The notes under the pieces are model-generated. The model ran no database searches and was not told where the DNA came from. It saw only the letters and a program-made list of their open reading frames with translations. This document shows positions 16,928 to 26,043 of a stretch of DNA of 64,000 nucleotides, in pieces. The stretch comes from Algiphilus sp965216485 (lineage in GTDB: Bacteria > Pseudomonadota > Gammaproteobacteria > Nevskiales > Nevskiaceae). The stretch is taken from the NCBI RefSeq assembly GCF_965216485.1, contig NZ_OZ244162.1, positions 2,294,001 through 2,358,000 on the forward strand, written 5' to 3'. Both the position numbers and the translations under genes were made by a program. Each line of letters begins with the position of its first letter. Position 1 is the first letter of the stretch.

Positions 16928-17784
16928 GAAGGCTCCGTGGCGTGTTGGCTGTTGGCGGGCGGGCGCAGAAAGATGGGCGCAAAGGGCTTGTGCTGCTCGA
17001 CGCTGATGAGCGCACTCTTGCAGAGTTCGAGCACGGCAATTGTGGAGACGACGACACCGTCACGCCCCTCGCTCGGGTCCAGCAGACTTTCAAAGCGCAT
17101 GCGCTCGACACCGCGTAGCCGGTCCAGGATCAGCCCCATGCGCTCGCGAATCGACAGCGGCTCGTGCTTCACCTCATGCGCACCGCGCAATTCCGCCCGC
17201 GCCAGCGTGGCCTGCAAGGCCCCCAACAGGTCGCGCAGGGTCGGCACCGGCAGGGCCATGGCGGGCGGCTGCGCGGTAGGCCTTGCCTGGCCCGCCATGT
17301 GATCGCGCCCCATGCGCGGCAACTGGTCGATGGTCTCGGCCGCCGTCTTGAAGCGCTCGTACTCCTGCAGTCGCTGGATCAGCGCCATGCGGGGGTCTTC
17401 CTCTTCCTCCGGATCGTCCGGCGCCGGGCGTGGCAACAGGACGCGCGACTTGATTTCGGCCAGCCAGGCGGCCATTAGCAGATACTCGGCCGCCAGTTCG
17501 AGCCGCATGCGCTGCATGAGCGCGATGTACTCCATGTATTGGCGCGTCACCTGCAGGATGGGGATGTCGCGGATGTCGAGATTCTGACGGCGGATAAGAT
17601 ACAGCAGCAGATCGAGTGGGCCTTCGAAGGCTTCCAGAAAGACTTCCAGCGCATCCGGCGGAATGTAGAGATCATCCGGCAATTGCGCCAGCGGCTCACC
17701 GCGCACGCGCACGCGCGCTGCCGCCTCCCCAGGCGGGCCTGCCTCGCCGGCGGGATCAGCGGCTGCCGGCGTGTCGTCGATCAT
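16924..17784 (-). CDS. scpA: Segregation and condensation protein A
   Basis: The 286-residue kleisin has the N-terminal FEGPLDLLLYLIRRQNLDIRDIPI motif that binds SMC and ends in a helical/winged C-terminal region (about 240-286). An acidic EEEED run lies in the middle linker, as is common. It forms the condensin complex with ScpB and SMC. Start overlaps the trpS stop by 4 bases, and the stop overlaps scpB, so trpS-scpA-scpB-rluB are probably co-expressed. Confidence 0.95.
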   Translation of the reverse strand: MIDDTPAAADPAGEAGPPGEAAARVRVRGEPLAQLPDDLYIPPDALEVFLEAFEGPLDLLLYLIRRQNLDIRDIPILQVTRQYMEYIALMQRMRLELAAEYLLMAAWLAEIKSRVLLPRPAPDDPEEEEDPRMALIQRLQEYERFKTAAETIDQLPRMGRDHMAGQARPTAQPPAMALPVPTLRDLLGALQATLARAELRGAHEVKHEPLSIRERMGLILDRLRGVERMRFESLLDPSEGRDGVVVSTIAVLELCKSALISVEQHKPFAPIFLRPPANSQHATEPS

Positions 17785-18797
17785 GCCGGGATGAAACCCA
17801 GTGCTTCATGAACGCGGTCCACCGTGATCTGAGCACGGCGTTGGGCGCGCTGCGCGCCATCGCGCAGGATGTCGCGCAGAGCCGCCTCGTCGTTGCGCCA
17901 CTCGGCGTAGCGCTGTTGCACCGGCTCGAGTGTGGCGATCACCGCATCCGCCACCGCCTTCTTGAACTGGCCATAGCCGCCGCCGTCAAACTCGGCGCTG
18001 ATCTGCTCGAAGCTCTGACCGGTACAGGCGGCCAGAATCGACATCAGATTGGAGACGCCCGGCTTGTTCTCCTGATCGAAGCGGATACTGCCCTCCATAT
18101 CGGTGACCGCGCGCTTGATCTTGCGCTCGATGCGCTTGGGCTCGTCGAGCAGGTAGATGGCGTTGGTTTCGGCGTCCTCGGACTTCGACATCTTCGCCTC
18201 CGGGGTCTGCAGGCCCATGATGCGCGCGCCGATCGGGGGCGTCATGGTCTCGGGCACGACGAAGGTCTCGCCGTGCTCCCGGTTGAAGCGCTGCGCAATG
18301 GTGCGCGTCAGCTCCAGATGCTGGCGCTGATCATCGCCCACCGGCACCTTATGGGCACCGTAGAGCAGGATGTCAGCCGCCATCAGCACCGGATAGCAGA
18401 ACAGACCGGCATTGACGTTATCGGCGTGCTTGGCCGACTTGTCCTTGAACTGGGTCATGCGGCTGAGCTCGCCGAACTGGGTGTAGCAGTTCAGAATCCA
18501 GGCCAGCTGCGAATGCGCCGGCACGTGCGACTGCACGAACAGCACATTGCGCTCCGGATTCAGGCCGCAGGCGAGGTACAGCGCGATGAACTCGTAGCAG
18601 CGCTCCAGCCGATCCGCCGGCGCCTGACGCACCGAGATCGAGTGCAGATCGACCAGCATGAAATGGGTGTCGTACTGCTCGTGCAGCGCCAGCCAGTTCT
18701 TGAGCGCGCCGAGGTAGTTGCCGATGGTCAGCTTGCCCGAGGGCTGAATGCCCGACAGCACGACCGGGCGTGCGTCTGTGGATACCGCGTCCGTCAT
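17781..18797 (-). CDS. trpS: Tryptophanyl-tRNA synthetase
   Basis: The class I synthetase (338 residues) charges tRNA-Trp. The HIGH-type signature appears as PSGKLTIGNYLG at about residues 19-30 and the KMSKS signature as AKMSKSEDAE at about 205. The Rossmann fold and the C-terminal helical region are of normal length. It overlaps both neighbours by 4 bases. Confidence 0.96.
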   Translation of the reverse strand: MTDAVSTDARPVVLSGIQPSGKLTIGNYLGALKNWLALHEQYDTHFMLVDLHSISVRQAPADRLERCYEFIALYLACGLNPERNVLFVQSHVPAHSQLAWILNCYTQFGELSRMTQFKDKSAKHADNVNAGLFCYPVLMAADILLYGAHKVPVGDDQRQHLELTRTIAQRFNREHGETFVVPETMTPPIGARIMGLQTPEAKMSKSEDAETNAIYLLDEPKRIERKIKRAVTDMEGSIRFDQENKPGVSNLMSILAACTGQSFEQISAEFDGGGYGQFKKAVADAVIATLEPVQQRYAEWRNDEAALRDILRDGAQRAQRRAQITVDRVHEALGFIPA

Positions 18798-19450
18798 GAA
18801 ACGAGTCCCGTGAGGCCACGCACGACGCCGTCCACGGCGCCGTACAGCGGCCAGAGAATGAATCCAAGCACGCCGGTGAACAGCAGTGCCAACAGGATGA
18901 TGAGGCCATAGGGTTCAATGCGATCCAGCAGCTGCGCCTGCTGTGGCGGCAGAAAGCCGCCCAGCACCCGCGAGCCATCCAGCGGGGGCAGCGGCAGCAG
19001 ATTGAGCACCATGAGCAGGATATTGATGGCCATGCCCGCCAGCGCCATGTAGCGCAGGCCGGTGGCCATGCCACCCTCGGCACCACTCACCAGCAGCAGC
19101 TTGAGAAGGATGGCCCAGCCGATGGCCATGGCCAGATTGGCCAGCGGGCCGGCCACGGCCACCCACGCCATGCTGCGTCGGCCCTGCTTCAATCGCGCCG
19201 GGTTGACCGGCACCGGCTTGGCCCAGCCGAACAGAAAGCCCCCCATCGCCAGCAGCAGCCCCGGTACCAGGACCGTACCCACCGGATCGATATGGCGCAG
19301 CGGATTCAGCGACAGTCGACCGAGCTGGGCCGCGGTGCTGTCCCCCAGCGCGCGCGCCACGTAGCCGTGCGCCGCCTCGTGCAGGGTCACGGCGAGCAAG
19401 ACCGGCAGTGCCCACACCGCAAGCTGCTGAACGAGGGTCAGGGATTCCAT
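18794..19450 (-). CDS. Site-2 protease family zinc metallopeptidase (M50)
   Basis: The 218-residue integral membrane protein carries the zinc motif HEAAH (residues about 24-28) in the first helix region and the second motif LPPLDGSRVL near residue 150 (the D ligand of the NPDG-type motif). It resembles the short YwhC/Rv0359-type M50 peptidases, which lack PDZ domains; substrates are unknown. The conserved neighbourhood trpS-M50-yciO is found in Pseudomonas. It overlaps trpS by 4 bases. Confidence 0.9.
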   Translation of the reverse strand: MESLTLVQQLAVWALPVLLAVTLHEAAHGYVARALGDSTAAQLGRLSLNPLRHIDPVGTVLVPGLLLAMGGFLFGWAKPVPVNPARLKQGRRSMAWVAVAGPLANLAMAIGWAILLKLLLVSGAEGGMATGLRYMALAGMAINILLMVLNLLPLPPLDGSRVLGGFLPPQQAQLLDRIEPYGLIILLALLFTGVLGFILWPLYGAVDGVVRGLTGLVS

Positions 19451-19457
19451 GGCGGGA

Positions 19458-20087
19458 TTATACGATCCGCTCTTCCCACTCCGCCGCGCCCCTGCCGGGG
19501 CGAGCGATCAAGGGCAGCTCCCCGCTCCAGTCGATGACCGTGGTGGGCTCCACGCCGCAATCGCCGCCCTCCACCACCACATCGACCAGCTTGTCGAGCT
19601 GGTCTCGCACGTCGTCCGGATGCGACACCGGTTCATCGTCCGGCGGAAGGCCAAGGGTGCAGGAGGACATCGCATCGCCCAGCTGACCCAGCATCGCCTG
19701 CACGATGGGAGAATCGGGCACGCGCAAACCGATGGTCTTGCGCTTCTCGTGCTGCAGGCGGCGCGGTGCCTGCTTGGTGGCCTGCAACACGAAGGTGGTC
19801 GGACCGGGCGTGGTGGCCTTGAGCATGCGGTACTGGCGATTGTCGACGCGCGCGTAGTGCGCGATATCGGACAGGTCGCGGCACACCAGCGTGAACAGAT
19901 GGTGCTTGTCGAATTGTCGGATCATGCGCAGACGGTCGGCCGCCGCCTTGTCGTCCAGATGGCAACCCAGGGCATAGCAGCTATCCGTCGGATAGACGAT
20001 GACCGCGCCCTGGCGCAGGCGATCTACGACCCGCGCAATCAAGCGCGGCTGCGGGTTTTCCGGATGGATCGCAATGAATTCCGCCAC
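19458..20087 (-). CDS. yciO: YciO/Sua5/YrdC-family L-threonylcarbamoyladenylate synthase-like protein
   Basis: The protein has the YrdC-like fold with VIVYPTDSCYALGCHL (substrate/ATP-binding) and KHHLFTLVCRDLSDI segments. The N-terminus AEFIAIHPENPQPRLI closely parallels E. coli YciO, so the GTG at 20087 (209 residues) is the likely start; the frame extends to a TTG at 20093. YciO is a paralogue of TsaC; its exact role in cells is less certain than TsaC's t6A synthesis. It ends 7 bases before the M50 gene start. Confidence 0.88.
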   Translation of the reverse strand: MAEFIAIHPENPQPRLIARVVDRLRQGAVIVYPTDSCYALGCHLDDKAAADRLRMIRQFDKHHLFTLVCRDLSDIAHYARVDNRQYRMLKATTPGPTTFVLQATKQAPRRLQHEKRKTIGLRVPDSPIVQAMLGQLGDAMSSCTLGLPPDDEPVSHPDDVRDQLDKLVDVVVEGGDCGVEPTTVIDWSGELPLIARPGRGAAEWEERIV

Positions 20088-20190
20088 AACCAAGCCCTCG
20101 AAAATGCCATGACCGCCCCCGGGCGGACGGCGCGCATACTACGCCGGTTGGTCATCGGCGGCTCAGGGTGTGAGCGCTATACTGGGACGC

Positions 20191-20763
20191 ATGAAACAGC
20201 TTCTCGACCTGGTGCCCGCCGTTGCCTTCTTTCTCGGCTGGGTGCTTTACGACATCTATGTCGCCACCGCCGCGGTGATCGTGGCGCTGATCGGCGTCGT
20301 CATCGCCTACGGCGTCATCGAGCGGCGGCTGCACAAGATGCATGCCTTTGCCGCCGCCATCGCCACTGTCTTCGGCAGCCTGACCCTGGTGCTGCGCGAC
20401 CCCGTCTTCATCCAGTTCAAGCCCTCCCTGGTCTACTGCTGCTTTGCGCTGCTGCTGGCCGGCAGCCACTTCGTTGGCGACAAGGTCCTCCTGCAACGTA
20501 TTCCGCAGCACACGCTGGTCATGCCCGATGCCAACTGGCGCAAGCTGAATGCCGCCTGGGCGGTGTTCTTCCTCGCGATCGCGGCCCTTAACCTGTACCT
20601 GGTCTACTTCCAGACCGAAGCGGTCTGGGTGCACTTCCGCACCTGGGGCTATAGCGTGCTGACCATGCTCTTTCTCGCCAGCACCCTGCCCTTTCTCATT
20701 CGCTATCTCCAGGAAACCGCCGCCGAACACGAGCGCAGCACATCAGACGACTCGCAGTCATGA
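20191..20763 (+). CDS. yciB: Septation protein A / YciB inner-membrane protein
   Basis: The 190-residue protein has five to six hydrophobic helices and the YciB family segments DLVPAVAFFLGW at the start, DPVFIQFKPSLVY and MPDANWRKLNAAWAVFF. YciB is an inner-membrane protein with links to division and envelope synthesis. The ATG at 20191 matches the normal N-terminus; an upstream GTG at 20170 is in frame but adds non-conserved residues. It overlaps yciI by 4 bases. Confidence 0.95.
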   Translation: MKQLLDLVPAVAFFLGWVLYDIYVATAAVIVALIGVVIAYGVIERRLHKMHAFAAAIATVFGSLTLVLRDPVFIQFKPSLVYCCFALLLAGSHFVGDKVLLQRIPQHTLVMPDANWRKLNAAWAVFFLAIAALNLYLVYFQTEAVWVHFRTWGYSVLTMLFLASTLPFLIRYLQETAAEHERSTSDDSQS

Positions 20764-21074
20764 ACCGGCAACTGCTCTACACCATCATCGGTCATGACGT
20801 TGCCGACTCCGGCGCCCTGCGCCAGAAGATCCGGCCGCAGCACCTCGAGCACCTGCGCCATCTGCAGGCTGAGGGCCGGCTGGTGGCCGCCGGCCCGCGT
20901 CCAGCAGTGGATGCGGTGGACCCGGACGCCGCCGGCTACGCGGGCAGCGTGGTCATCGCCGCCTTCGACAATATCGACGATGCCCGCGCCTGGGCGGATA
21001 CGGACCCGTACATGACTGGTGGCGTCTTCGAACGCGTCGATGTCTTCCCCTTCGTCCGGGTGCTGCCGGAATGA
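20760..21074 (+). CDS. yciI: YciI family protein
   Basis: The 104-residue product has a ferredoxin-like alpha/beta YciI fold with R..HL.HL.....G.L...GP near residues 26-45 and the ..DDARAWADTDPYM segment near the end, whose Asp/His region is the putative active site of the family. Function is not firmly known. It is coupled to yciB and the BolA gene by 4-base overlaps, the usual yciB-yciI-bolA order. Confidence 0.93.
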   Translation: MNRQLLYTIIGHDVADSGALRQKIRPQHLEHLRHLQAEGRLVAAGPRPAVDAVDPDAAGYAGSVVIAAFDNIDDARAWADTDPYMTGGVFERVDVFPFVRVLPE

Positions 21075-21370
21075 CGGATCATCCTGACAACCGTGCGCGC
21101 ATCCAGCGCATGGAAGCGGCGCTGCATGCCGCCCTGCAGCCGGAAAGTCTGCAGATCGAGGACGAATCGCACCTGCACAAAGGGCACGCCGGTGCCCAAT
21201 CCGGCCGCGGCCACTTCCGACTGCACATCACCGCGCATGCCTTCGAGGGCATGAATGCGCTGGCGCGCCACCGCGCCGTCTACGGCGCGCTGGGCAGCAT
21301 GATGGAGACCGATATCCACGCCCTGTCCATCCAGGCGCGCACCCCCCATGAGGCGGCCGCCGCCGACTGA
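21071..21370 (+). CDS. BolA/IbaG family protein
   Basis: The 99-residue protein has the BolA fold with the conserved ESHLHKGHAG segment (about residues 33-42), GHFRLHITAHAF strand, and HR.VY..LGSMM helix. BolA proteins bind monothiol glutaredoxins and take part in iron-sulfur cluster handling or transcription control. It is the last gene of the yciB-yciI-bolA unit and converges on the cytochrome b561 gene. Confidence 0.93.
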   Translation: MTDHPDNRARIQRMEAALHAALQPESLQIEDESHLHKGHAGAQSGRGHFRLHITAHAFEGMNALARHRAVYGALGSMMETDIHALSIQARTPHEAAAAD

Positions 21371-21391
21371 AGCGGCCGCGGCTGATATCGC

Positions 21392-21913
21392 CTACAGGCC
21401 GCTGGCGGAATCTCCGCGACCCCGTGCCAGGTAGTGCTTGAAGGCCCCCAGGATGTGCAGGGCCAGCAGCGTCGGCAGTACGTACAGGCCGGTCACGACG
21501 TGGATGGACTCGGCCGGCTCGTGCAGGAAGGAGAGCGATTCCAGCGGCAAGCCCACCTCGAACCAGCCAAAGACGTTGATCGGATAACCCGCCGTGAAGA
21601 TGTAGAGCGGCCCGGTCAGCACCAACAGCACCAGCGCCAGCAGCATCAGCCGGTGCACCAGAGACGCCAGCCGGCTCTCCCAGTGGTGCTCGGTCTCAGG
21701 CGCCACAAAACCCTCCCGCAAACGCCAGAACACGCGCCAGAACACGAAGAAGAAGACGAAAAAGCCGATCGAAACATGCATCCACATGACGAAGCTTTCG
21801 GCATCGTCGTTGGGAGCGATGGTCGCAATCAGGCCAAGAACCAGCATGGCGGTCACCAGGATCAGGGTCAGCCAGTGATTGATCGTGCTGATGCCGGAAT
21901 AGCGGGGCGTCAT
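21392..21913 (-). CDS. Cytochrome b561 family di-heme membrane protein
   Basis: The 173-residue protein has four transmembrane helices and histidines placed for two b hemes (STINHW at the N-terminus, MHVSIGF, LVHRLM, and LALHILGAFKHY at the C-terminus). Such proteins shuttle electrons between quinol and periplasmic acceptors. The ATG at 21913 is preceded by AAGGAAGGAAG, a strong ribosome-binding site; an in-frame TTG at 21937 is less likely. Confidence 0.9.
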   Translation of the reverse strand: MTPRYSGISTINHWLTLILVTAMLVLGLIATIAPNDDAESFVMWMHVSIGFFVFFFVFWRVFWRLREGFVAPETEHHWESRLASLVHRLMLLALVLLVLTGPLYIFTAGYPINVFGWFEVGLPLESLSFLHEPAESIHVVTGLYVLPTLLALHILGAFKHYLARGRGDSASGL

Positions 21914-22299
21914 GACAGTGCTTCCTTCCTTAGTCAATTACCGAGGGCAGTCTCTAGTGTCGCGCGCCACTTACGGCCGCGCATCAGCCAAATGCCTGAG
22001 AGACCACGATAGCGCGGAGCGTATGACATAGGTCCGATGACGGCGACTGCGGGTGCTTCAAGCGCAGCAAGCCCGCCAGACCGGTTCACCCGATGCATCT
22101 ATTCAACGCGCCCGGTGCGTGAGGAAACGGAAGGCGCCTGGGATCATGCCCATCCAGGGCCATAACGGCCCGAGGCGCATCGTCAGCGACGGCGCTCAGC
22201 ACTTTCGTCAGTGTGCGCCGTCGGCACGATCAGCACATAGGTGCGCCGACGCCTCAGGCCGGAGTACTTTTCATGCGGGCCTCCGGCCACGCCCGCGGG
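21914..22299. other. 386-base region without a recognised gene
   Basis: This gap lies between the cytochrome b561 gene and a minus-strand OB-fold protein. It should hold the b561 promoter. Near its left-to-right end is an inverted repeat, GGCCGGAG (22257-22264) with CTCCGGCC (22281-22288), just past the stop of the minus-strand gene; it may act as a terminator but has no clear U-run. Nothing else is evident. Confidence 0.4.
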
Positions 22300-22947
22300 T
22301 CAGTTCCCGGATGACTCCAGTGTCACGACCGAGTCCGCAATCATCTCGCTGCCCTGGAAGAAGTCATCATCGATGGCGCCTTCCACGGAGACCCGGTCCC
22401 CGACCTGGATCTGCTGAAAGCCCTCCTCGTCGAGGGGGTTGTACAGCATGTTGGTGGTATCGACCGTCAGCTCCATCTTGCCGGTATCGATGGTGAAGAA
22501 GCCCTGGACGCGGTTCACCGACTCCACCTTGCCGATATAGACCACCGCGCCCGGCTCATAGTCGGTGCGGATGGCCCAGCCACCGAACTCCTCCTCGTCG
22601 GTGGGGCTGGCATAGAAATAGCTGTTCAGGTCCTCGACGAAAATGCTGGCGGCATCAAGTGCGGCAGATTCGTACAGCCCTTTGTCGACCCGTCCGTAGA
22701 CCGTCACCTTGTCGCCCTTTCCGAGTTCGAACTGCTTGTTATAGGTCTGCCAGTCGGCGACTCCTACCGTCATGGTGCCGTCGCCATAGTCCATCTTGAA
22801 GCGATCCTCCTTGACCGTGGTGACCGTCCCCGTGAGTCCCGCCCAGGTTCCAGCTTGCGCCGATTCGGGCTCCTGCAGCGCGATGGCGCTGCCGCTTGCG
22901 AGTGCGAAGGCGACGCTCCAAGCGGCCATTCGAGGCAGCCACGTCAT
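22300..22947 (-). CDS. Exported protein with two tandem OB-fold-like domains
   Basis: The 215-residue product has a signal peptide ending near residue 24 (ASGSAIA). The mature part shows two similar modules, about residues 36-105 and 130-210, each with a G.V..V....F..D.G.....V pattern and a GD.V.V.G.... strand, as in NirD/YgiW/BOF-type OB folds. Both are acidic. A periplasmic binding or metal-tolerance function is possible but not shown. An AAGGAGGTCG ribosome-binding site precedes the ATG. Confidence 0.7.
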   Translation of the reverse strand: MTWLPRMAAWSVAFALASGSAIALQEPESAQAGTWAGLTGTVTTVKEDRFKMDYGDGTMTVGVADWQTYNKQFELGKGDKVTVYGRVDKGLYESAALDAASIFVEDLNSYFYASPTDEEEFGGWAIRTDYEPGAVVYIGKVESVNRVQGFFTIDTGKMELTVDTTNMLYNPLDEEGFQQIQVGDRVSVEGAIDDDFFQGSEMIADSVVTLESSGN

Positions 22948-23073
22948 GATCGACCTCCTTCTTGTGCTTGTTGGTTCCTGCCGCTACAGATGCATGGACC
23001 TGTCCACGGCCTGTCCTCCAGCGATAGTGGCAGGACGCACGAGTTCCTGCGTGCAGGCCTCCGGCACGTCGTG

Positions 23074-23892
23074 TCAGACAGCGCCCGAGAGACCGAAAAC
23101 AGCTTCGGCATTGCCGCGCAGCACGCGCGCCGCGTCCGCCTCGGACAGCGCCAGGTCTTCCCAGCCTTCCAGACAGTCCGCAGGACTCAGCATGGGATAG
23201 TTGGAGCCGAACAGCACCTTGCGCGCCCCACCATCGCGCAGGAAGGACACGAAATCCGGCGGCAATCGCTTCATCTTGTAGGCCGAGGTATCGAGATAAA
23301 CGTTCGGGAACTTGTGGGCCAGGGAAATGACCTCCTGCGTCCAGGGTGCGCCAACATGCCCGCCAACGATGGTCAGTTCCGGGAAATCCAGCGCCACGTG
23401 CTCTAGATGCGGGATGGGTCGGCCGGGCTCCGAACTGAGCAAGGGACCGGTATGGCCTACCTGGGTACAGAAGGGCACCCCCAGGGCTACACATTCCGCA
23501 TACAGCGGGTAGTAGCGTCGATCGTCCGGCGGCAGCCCCCAGAGCCAGGGCACGATGCGCAGACCACTGAAGCCCAGCTCGGTAACACAGCGACGCAATT
23601 CCCGCACCGCCTGCATCGGTCGATAAAGATCCACACTGGCCAGTCCGATGAAGCGGTCGGGGTGGGCCGCCAGACACTGCGCCACTTCCTCGTTGCTGAT
23701 CAGCGCGCCCTGTGGACCGTGCCATGCGGAAAGAACGCCGGTCTGAACACCGGCGGCATCCATCGCCGCCACGGTATCGTCCAGCGTGGGGACCCGGAAG
23801 CCGTCTTCCTGTCGGGTCCAGCGCTGGAGCGAAGCGAGCCACGGCTGCGCCAGGAAATGGGCATTCGGATGCTGCATCCAGGCGTCAATCAC
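23074..23892 (-). CDS. Amidohydrolase family (amidohydrolase 2, TIM-barrel) protein
   Basis: The 272-residue TIM-barrel protein starts VIDAWMQHPN and resembles the ACMSD-like amidohydrolase 2 family; later motifs are TQVGHTGP, VGGHVGAPWTQE and VLFGSNYPML, which carry the metal-binding His and Asp. The GTG at 23892 is chosen because it overlaps the stop of the upstream gene (GTGA) and matches the family N-terminus. Reactions in this family are decarboxylations or hydrolyses of small aromatic or lactone substrates; the substrate is unknown. Confidence 0.83.
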   Translation of the reverse strand: MIDAWMQHPNAHFLAQPWLASLQRWTRQEDGFRVPTLDDTVAAMDAAGVQTGVLSAWHGPQGALISNEEVAQCLAAHPDRFIGLASVDLYRPMQAVRELRRCVTELGFSGLRIVPWLWGLPPDDRRYYPLYAECVALGVPFCTQVGHTGPLLSSEPGRPIPHLEHVALDFPELTIVGGHVGAPWTQEVISLAHKFPNVYLDTSAYKMKRLPPDFVSFLRDGGARKVLFGSNYPMLSPADCLEGWEDLALSEADAARVLRGNAEAVFGLSGAV

Positions 23893-24089
23893 GGGCCTTG
23901 CCTCCCGCGCCGAGACGGCGCGAGCCACATCCAGAGCCCCGAAAGGGCAAGTCCTGGGAACACCACCGCCTGGTTCAGCAACGCAAACCAGGCGACATCG
24001 CTCCACGGGGGATAGAGATAGGTTCCGATCAGCGCGGCGCCCACCAAATGCACTGTGCGCAGCGCCGTTCGCTGGCTTCGTGGCTGCAT
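23889..24089 (-). CDS. Small two-helix membrane protein coupled to amidohydrolase
   Basis: The ATG at 24089 is preceded by GGGAGGATGAC, so the likely product has 66 residues with two hydrophobic segments (about 10-28 and 32-52) and a basic C-terminus. An upstream ATG at 24146 would add 19 residues including a His-rich start but lacks such a site. The stop overlaps the amidohydrolase GTG by 4 bases (GTGA), implying co-translation. No family is recognised. Confidence 0.6.
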   Translation of the reverse strand: MQPRSQRTALRTVHLVGAALIGTYLYPPWSDVAWFALLNQAVVFPGLALSGLWMWLAPSRRGRQGP

Positions 24090-24243
24090 GTCATCCTCCC
24101 GGTATCGACCGACAAGCTCCGAAACATGCGTGTGCGAGTGCGTCATACCGCATGGTGCGTCAAAGCAAGACTCAACGAAAACGATGTGGCTTCCGGCTAT
24201 TGCCCGGCGAGCCCGTCATGCAGCACCGCACCGCGAAGCCTGG

Positions 24244-24522
24244 TTAGCGATTGCCCCATAGGCGCGCCACGGCCCGATCCGTGCCCAGCAAGCCTACGAC
24301 GGTGCAGGTTGCGGACAGGGTCAGGAAGACCACGGTAGCGAGCAGGCCTGCCGTGAGGCCGGCCGACAACGAAAAGTAGGCGGAGACCGCCGAAAGCAGA
24401 AGGAAGAGTCCTGCAACCACCAGCAGAATCGTGCGATGCATCGGTTGATAGCGGAAATCGCCATTCCCCTCCTCCAAGGGCCGGAGAACGGGAGCGAAGA
24501 TCTGGCGGAACTGGGCTTTCAT
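24244..24522 (-). CDS. Conserved two-TM hypothetical protein
   Basis: The 92-residue protein has a polar N-terminus of about 28 residues, then two long hydrophobic helices (about 30-52 and 58-80) and a short basic tail. I recognise no enzymatic motif. It is flanked by a GST gene and the small amidohydrolase-linked gene, all on the minus strand with short gaps. Confidence 0.55.
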   Translation of the reverse strand: MKAQFRQIFAPVLRPLEEGNGDFRYQPMHRTILLVVAGLFLLLSAVSAYFSLSAGLTAGLLATVVFLTLSATCTVVGLLGTDRAVARLWGNR

Positions 24523-24555
24523 TGGCGGCTGGACCGACTGGGGTGATGGTTGGGC

Positions 24556-25179
24556 TCAAGCGGCAAAAGCCACCTCGGCGGCAGGGCGACTGCCGACACG
24601 CTGGAACCAGTCCGCAAGATGGCGCTGCTCATCGGCAATCCGAAACCCGGCGGCGCGGAAGAAACGGATACTGCACCAGGCGGTGATATCCGCGATGGTG
24701 AATTGTTCTCCAGCGATGTATTCACGCTCGCCCAATTCCTTGTCCAAGCGCTTGAGGCGGCGTTCGGCAACGGCCCGCTGCTTCTCACCATACTCGGGCA
24801 CCTGATCTTCCAGCGCCTTCATCGCGGGATGCGTATGGCGGAAGGTCATCGCCATCGGCAGCATCAATTCCAGCTCCATCATCCGATCGAACATCTCGAT
24901 CCGGGCGCGCTCCAAAGGCGTGCTTCCCATGAGCGGGGGATCGGGCTGGAGCGCCTCTTCGATATAGCGTGCGATGGCGGTGGTTTCGCACAACACGGTC
25001 CCGTCGTCCAGTTGCAGGGCCGGCACACGGCCATTGGGCACCGTGGCGCGGTATTCACTGGTGCGATGCTCGCCCTCCATGAGATTGACCACCTCGCGCT
25101 CGATCTCGATGCCTTTCTCGGCGAGAAAAAAATGCACCCGTGCGGGGCTGATCGCCTTCGGGGTCGTCAACAGTTTCAT
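24556..25179 (-). CDS. Glutathione S-transferase
   Basis: The 207-residue cytosolic GST has an N-terminal thioredoxin-like domain (residues about 1-78: KLLTTPKAISPARVHFFLAEKG and the cis-Pro segment GRVPALQL with CETTAIARYIEE) and an all-helical C-terminal domain containing the GEQFTIADI capping motif. The expected N-terminal catalytic Ser is plausible at Ser11. Role: conjugation or reduction of electrophiles; no substrate can be assigned. Confidence 0.9.
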   Translation of the reverse strand: MKLLTTPKAISPARVHFFLAEKGIEIEREVVNLMEGEHRTSEYRATVPNGRVPALQLDDGTVLCETTAIARYIEEALQPDPPLMGSTPLERARIEMFDRMMELELMLPMAMTFRHTHPAMKALEDQVPEYGEKQRAVAERRLKRLDKELGEREYIAGEQFTIADITAWCSIRFFRAAGFRIADEQRHLADWFQRVGSRPAAEVAFAA

Positions 25180-25277
25180 GCGGCAGTCTCCCTGATTGGT
25201 TGTTGTAGGCGCCGGACCTCGCTTCGGCGTCGGCGCGCAGGATAGCGTGGCACGCGTTGGCCCCGAGTGACAGCAGG

Positions 25278-25940
25278 CTAACGCTTGCGAGCAAGACTCA
25301 GGCCATCGCCTATCGGCACCATGCTGATGTCCACGCGGGTGTCGGCGTGCAAGGCCGCATTGAAGGCCCGAATAGCTTCGGTGGCGGTATCGGTCGTGGC
25401 GGGATCGACCACGCGTCCATCCCAGAGCGTGTTGTCGATGGCGATCAAACCGCCGGCGCGCACCAACTGGAGACAGGACTCGTAGTAGTGGGCGTAACCG
25501 GCCTTATCTGCGTCGATGAAGGCAAAGTCGAAACGACCGCCCTGCCCTTCGTCCAGCAACGCCGCCAGACTGTCCGCTGCGGTACCCAGCTTGAGAACAA
25601 TGCGTTGCTGCATGCCTGCCTGCTGCCAGTATCGGGATGCGATACGCGTCCATTCCTCGCTGCAGTCACAGGTCACCACTTCCCCGTCGGCGGGCAAGAC
25701 CTGCGCCATTGCAAGTGCGCTGTAGCCGGTGAAGGTGCCGACTTCCAGGCAGCGACGCGCGCCCATCAGCCGCAGCAGAAGCTGCATGAACTGCCCCTGT
25801 TCGGGGCTGATTTGCATGTTGCGCTCAGGCAGCGACGCGGTTTCTTCCCGTAGCGCCTGCAGCACAGCGTCCTCGCGCAGGGAATGCGCGAGAAGGTAGG
25901 CGTGCAGCGCCTCCGTCATCTGAATGCTTCGATTGGTCAT
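25278..25940 (-). CDS. SAM-dependent O-methyltransferase (family 3, catechol OMT-like)
   Basis: The 220-residue product has the family 3 pattern: EVGTFTGYSALAMA (SAM site), DFAFIDADKAGYAHYYE (metal-binding Asp and neighbours) and IDNTLWDGRV. It methylates a hydroxyl of a small, often catecholic, acceptor with divalent metal. The ATG at 25940 follows a GGGAGCC site; the 19 upstream in-frame residues lack conservation and are left out. Confidence 0.9.
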   Translation of the reverse strand: MTNRSIQMTEALHAYLLAHSLREDAVLQALREETASLPERNMQISPEQGQFMQLLLRLMGARRCLEVGTFTGYSALAMAQVLPADGEVVTCDCSEEWTRIASRYWQQAGMQQRIVLKLGTAADSLAALLDEGQGGRFDFAFIDADKAGYAHYYESCLQLVRAGGLIAIDNTLWDGRVVDPATTDTATEAIRAFNAALHADTRVDISMVPIGDGLSLARKR

Positions 25941-26043
25941 CCCGGCTCCCGGTTGCATGATTGCGTTCGCGATCGCAATGCATTGTGCCCTTGTCACGGC
26001 GCGCCACCTCTGCCGCCTTCATGGCTGTGACAGCGCCCAACAA

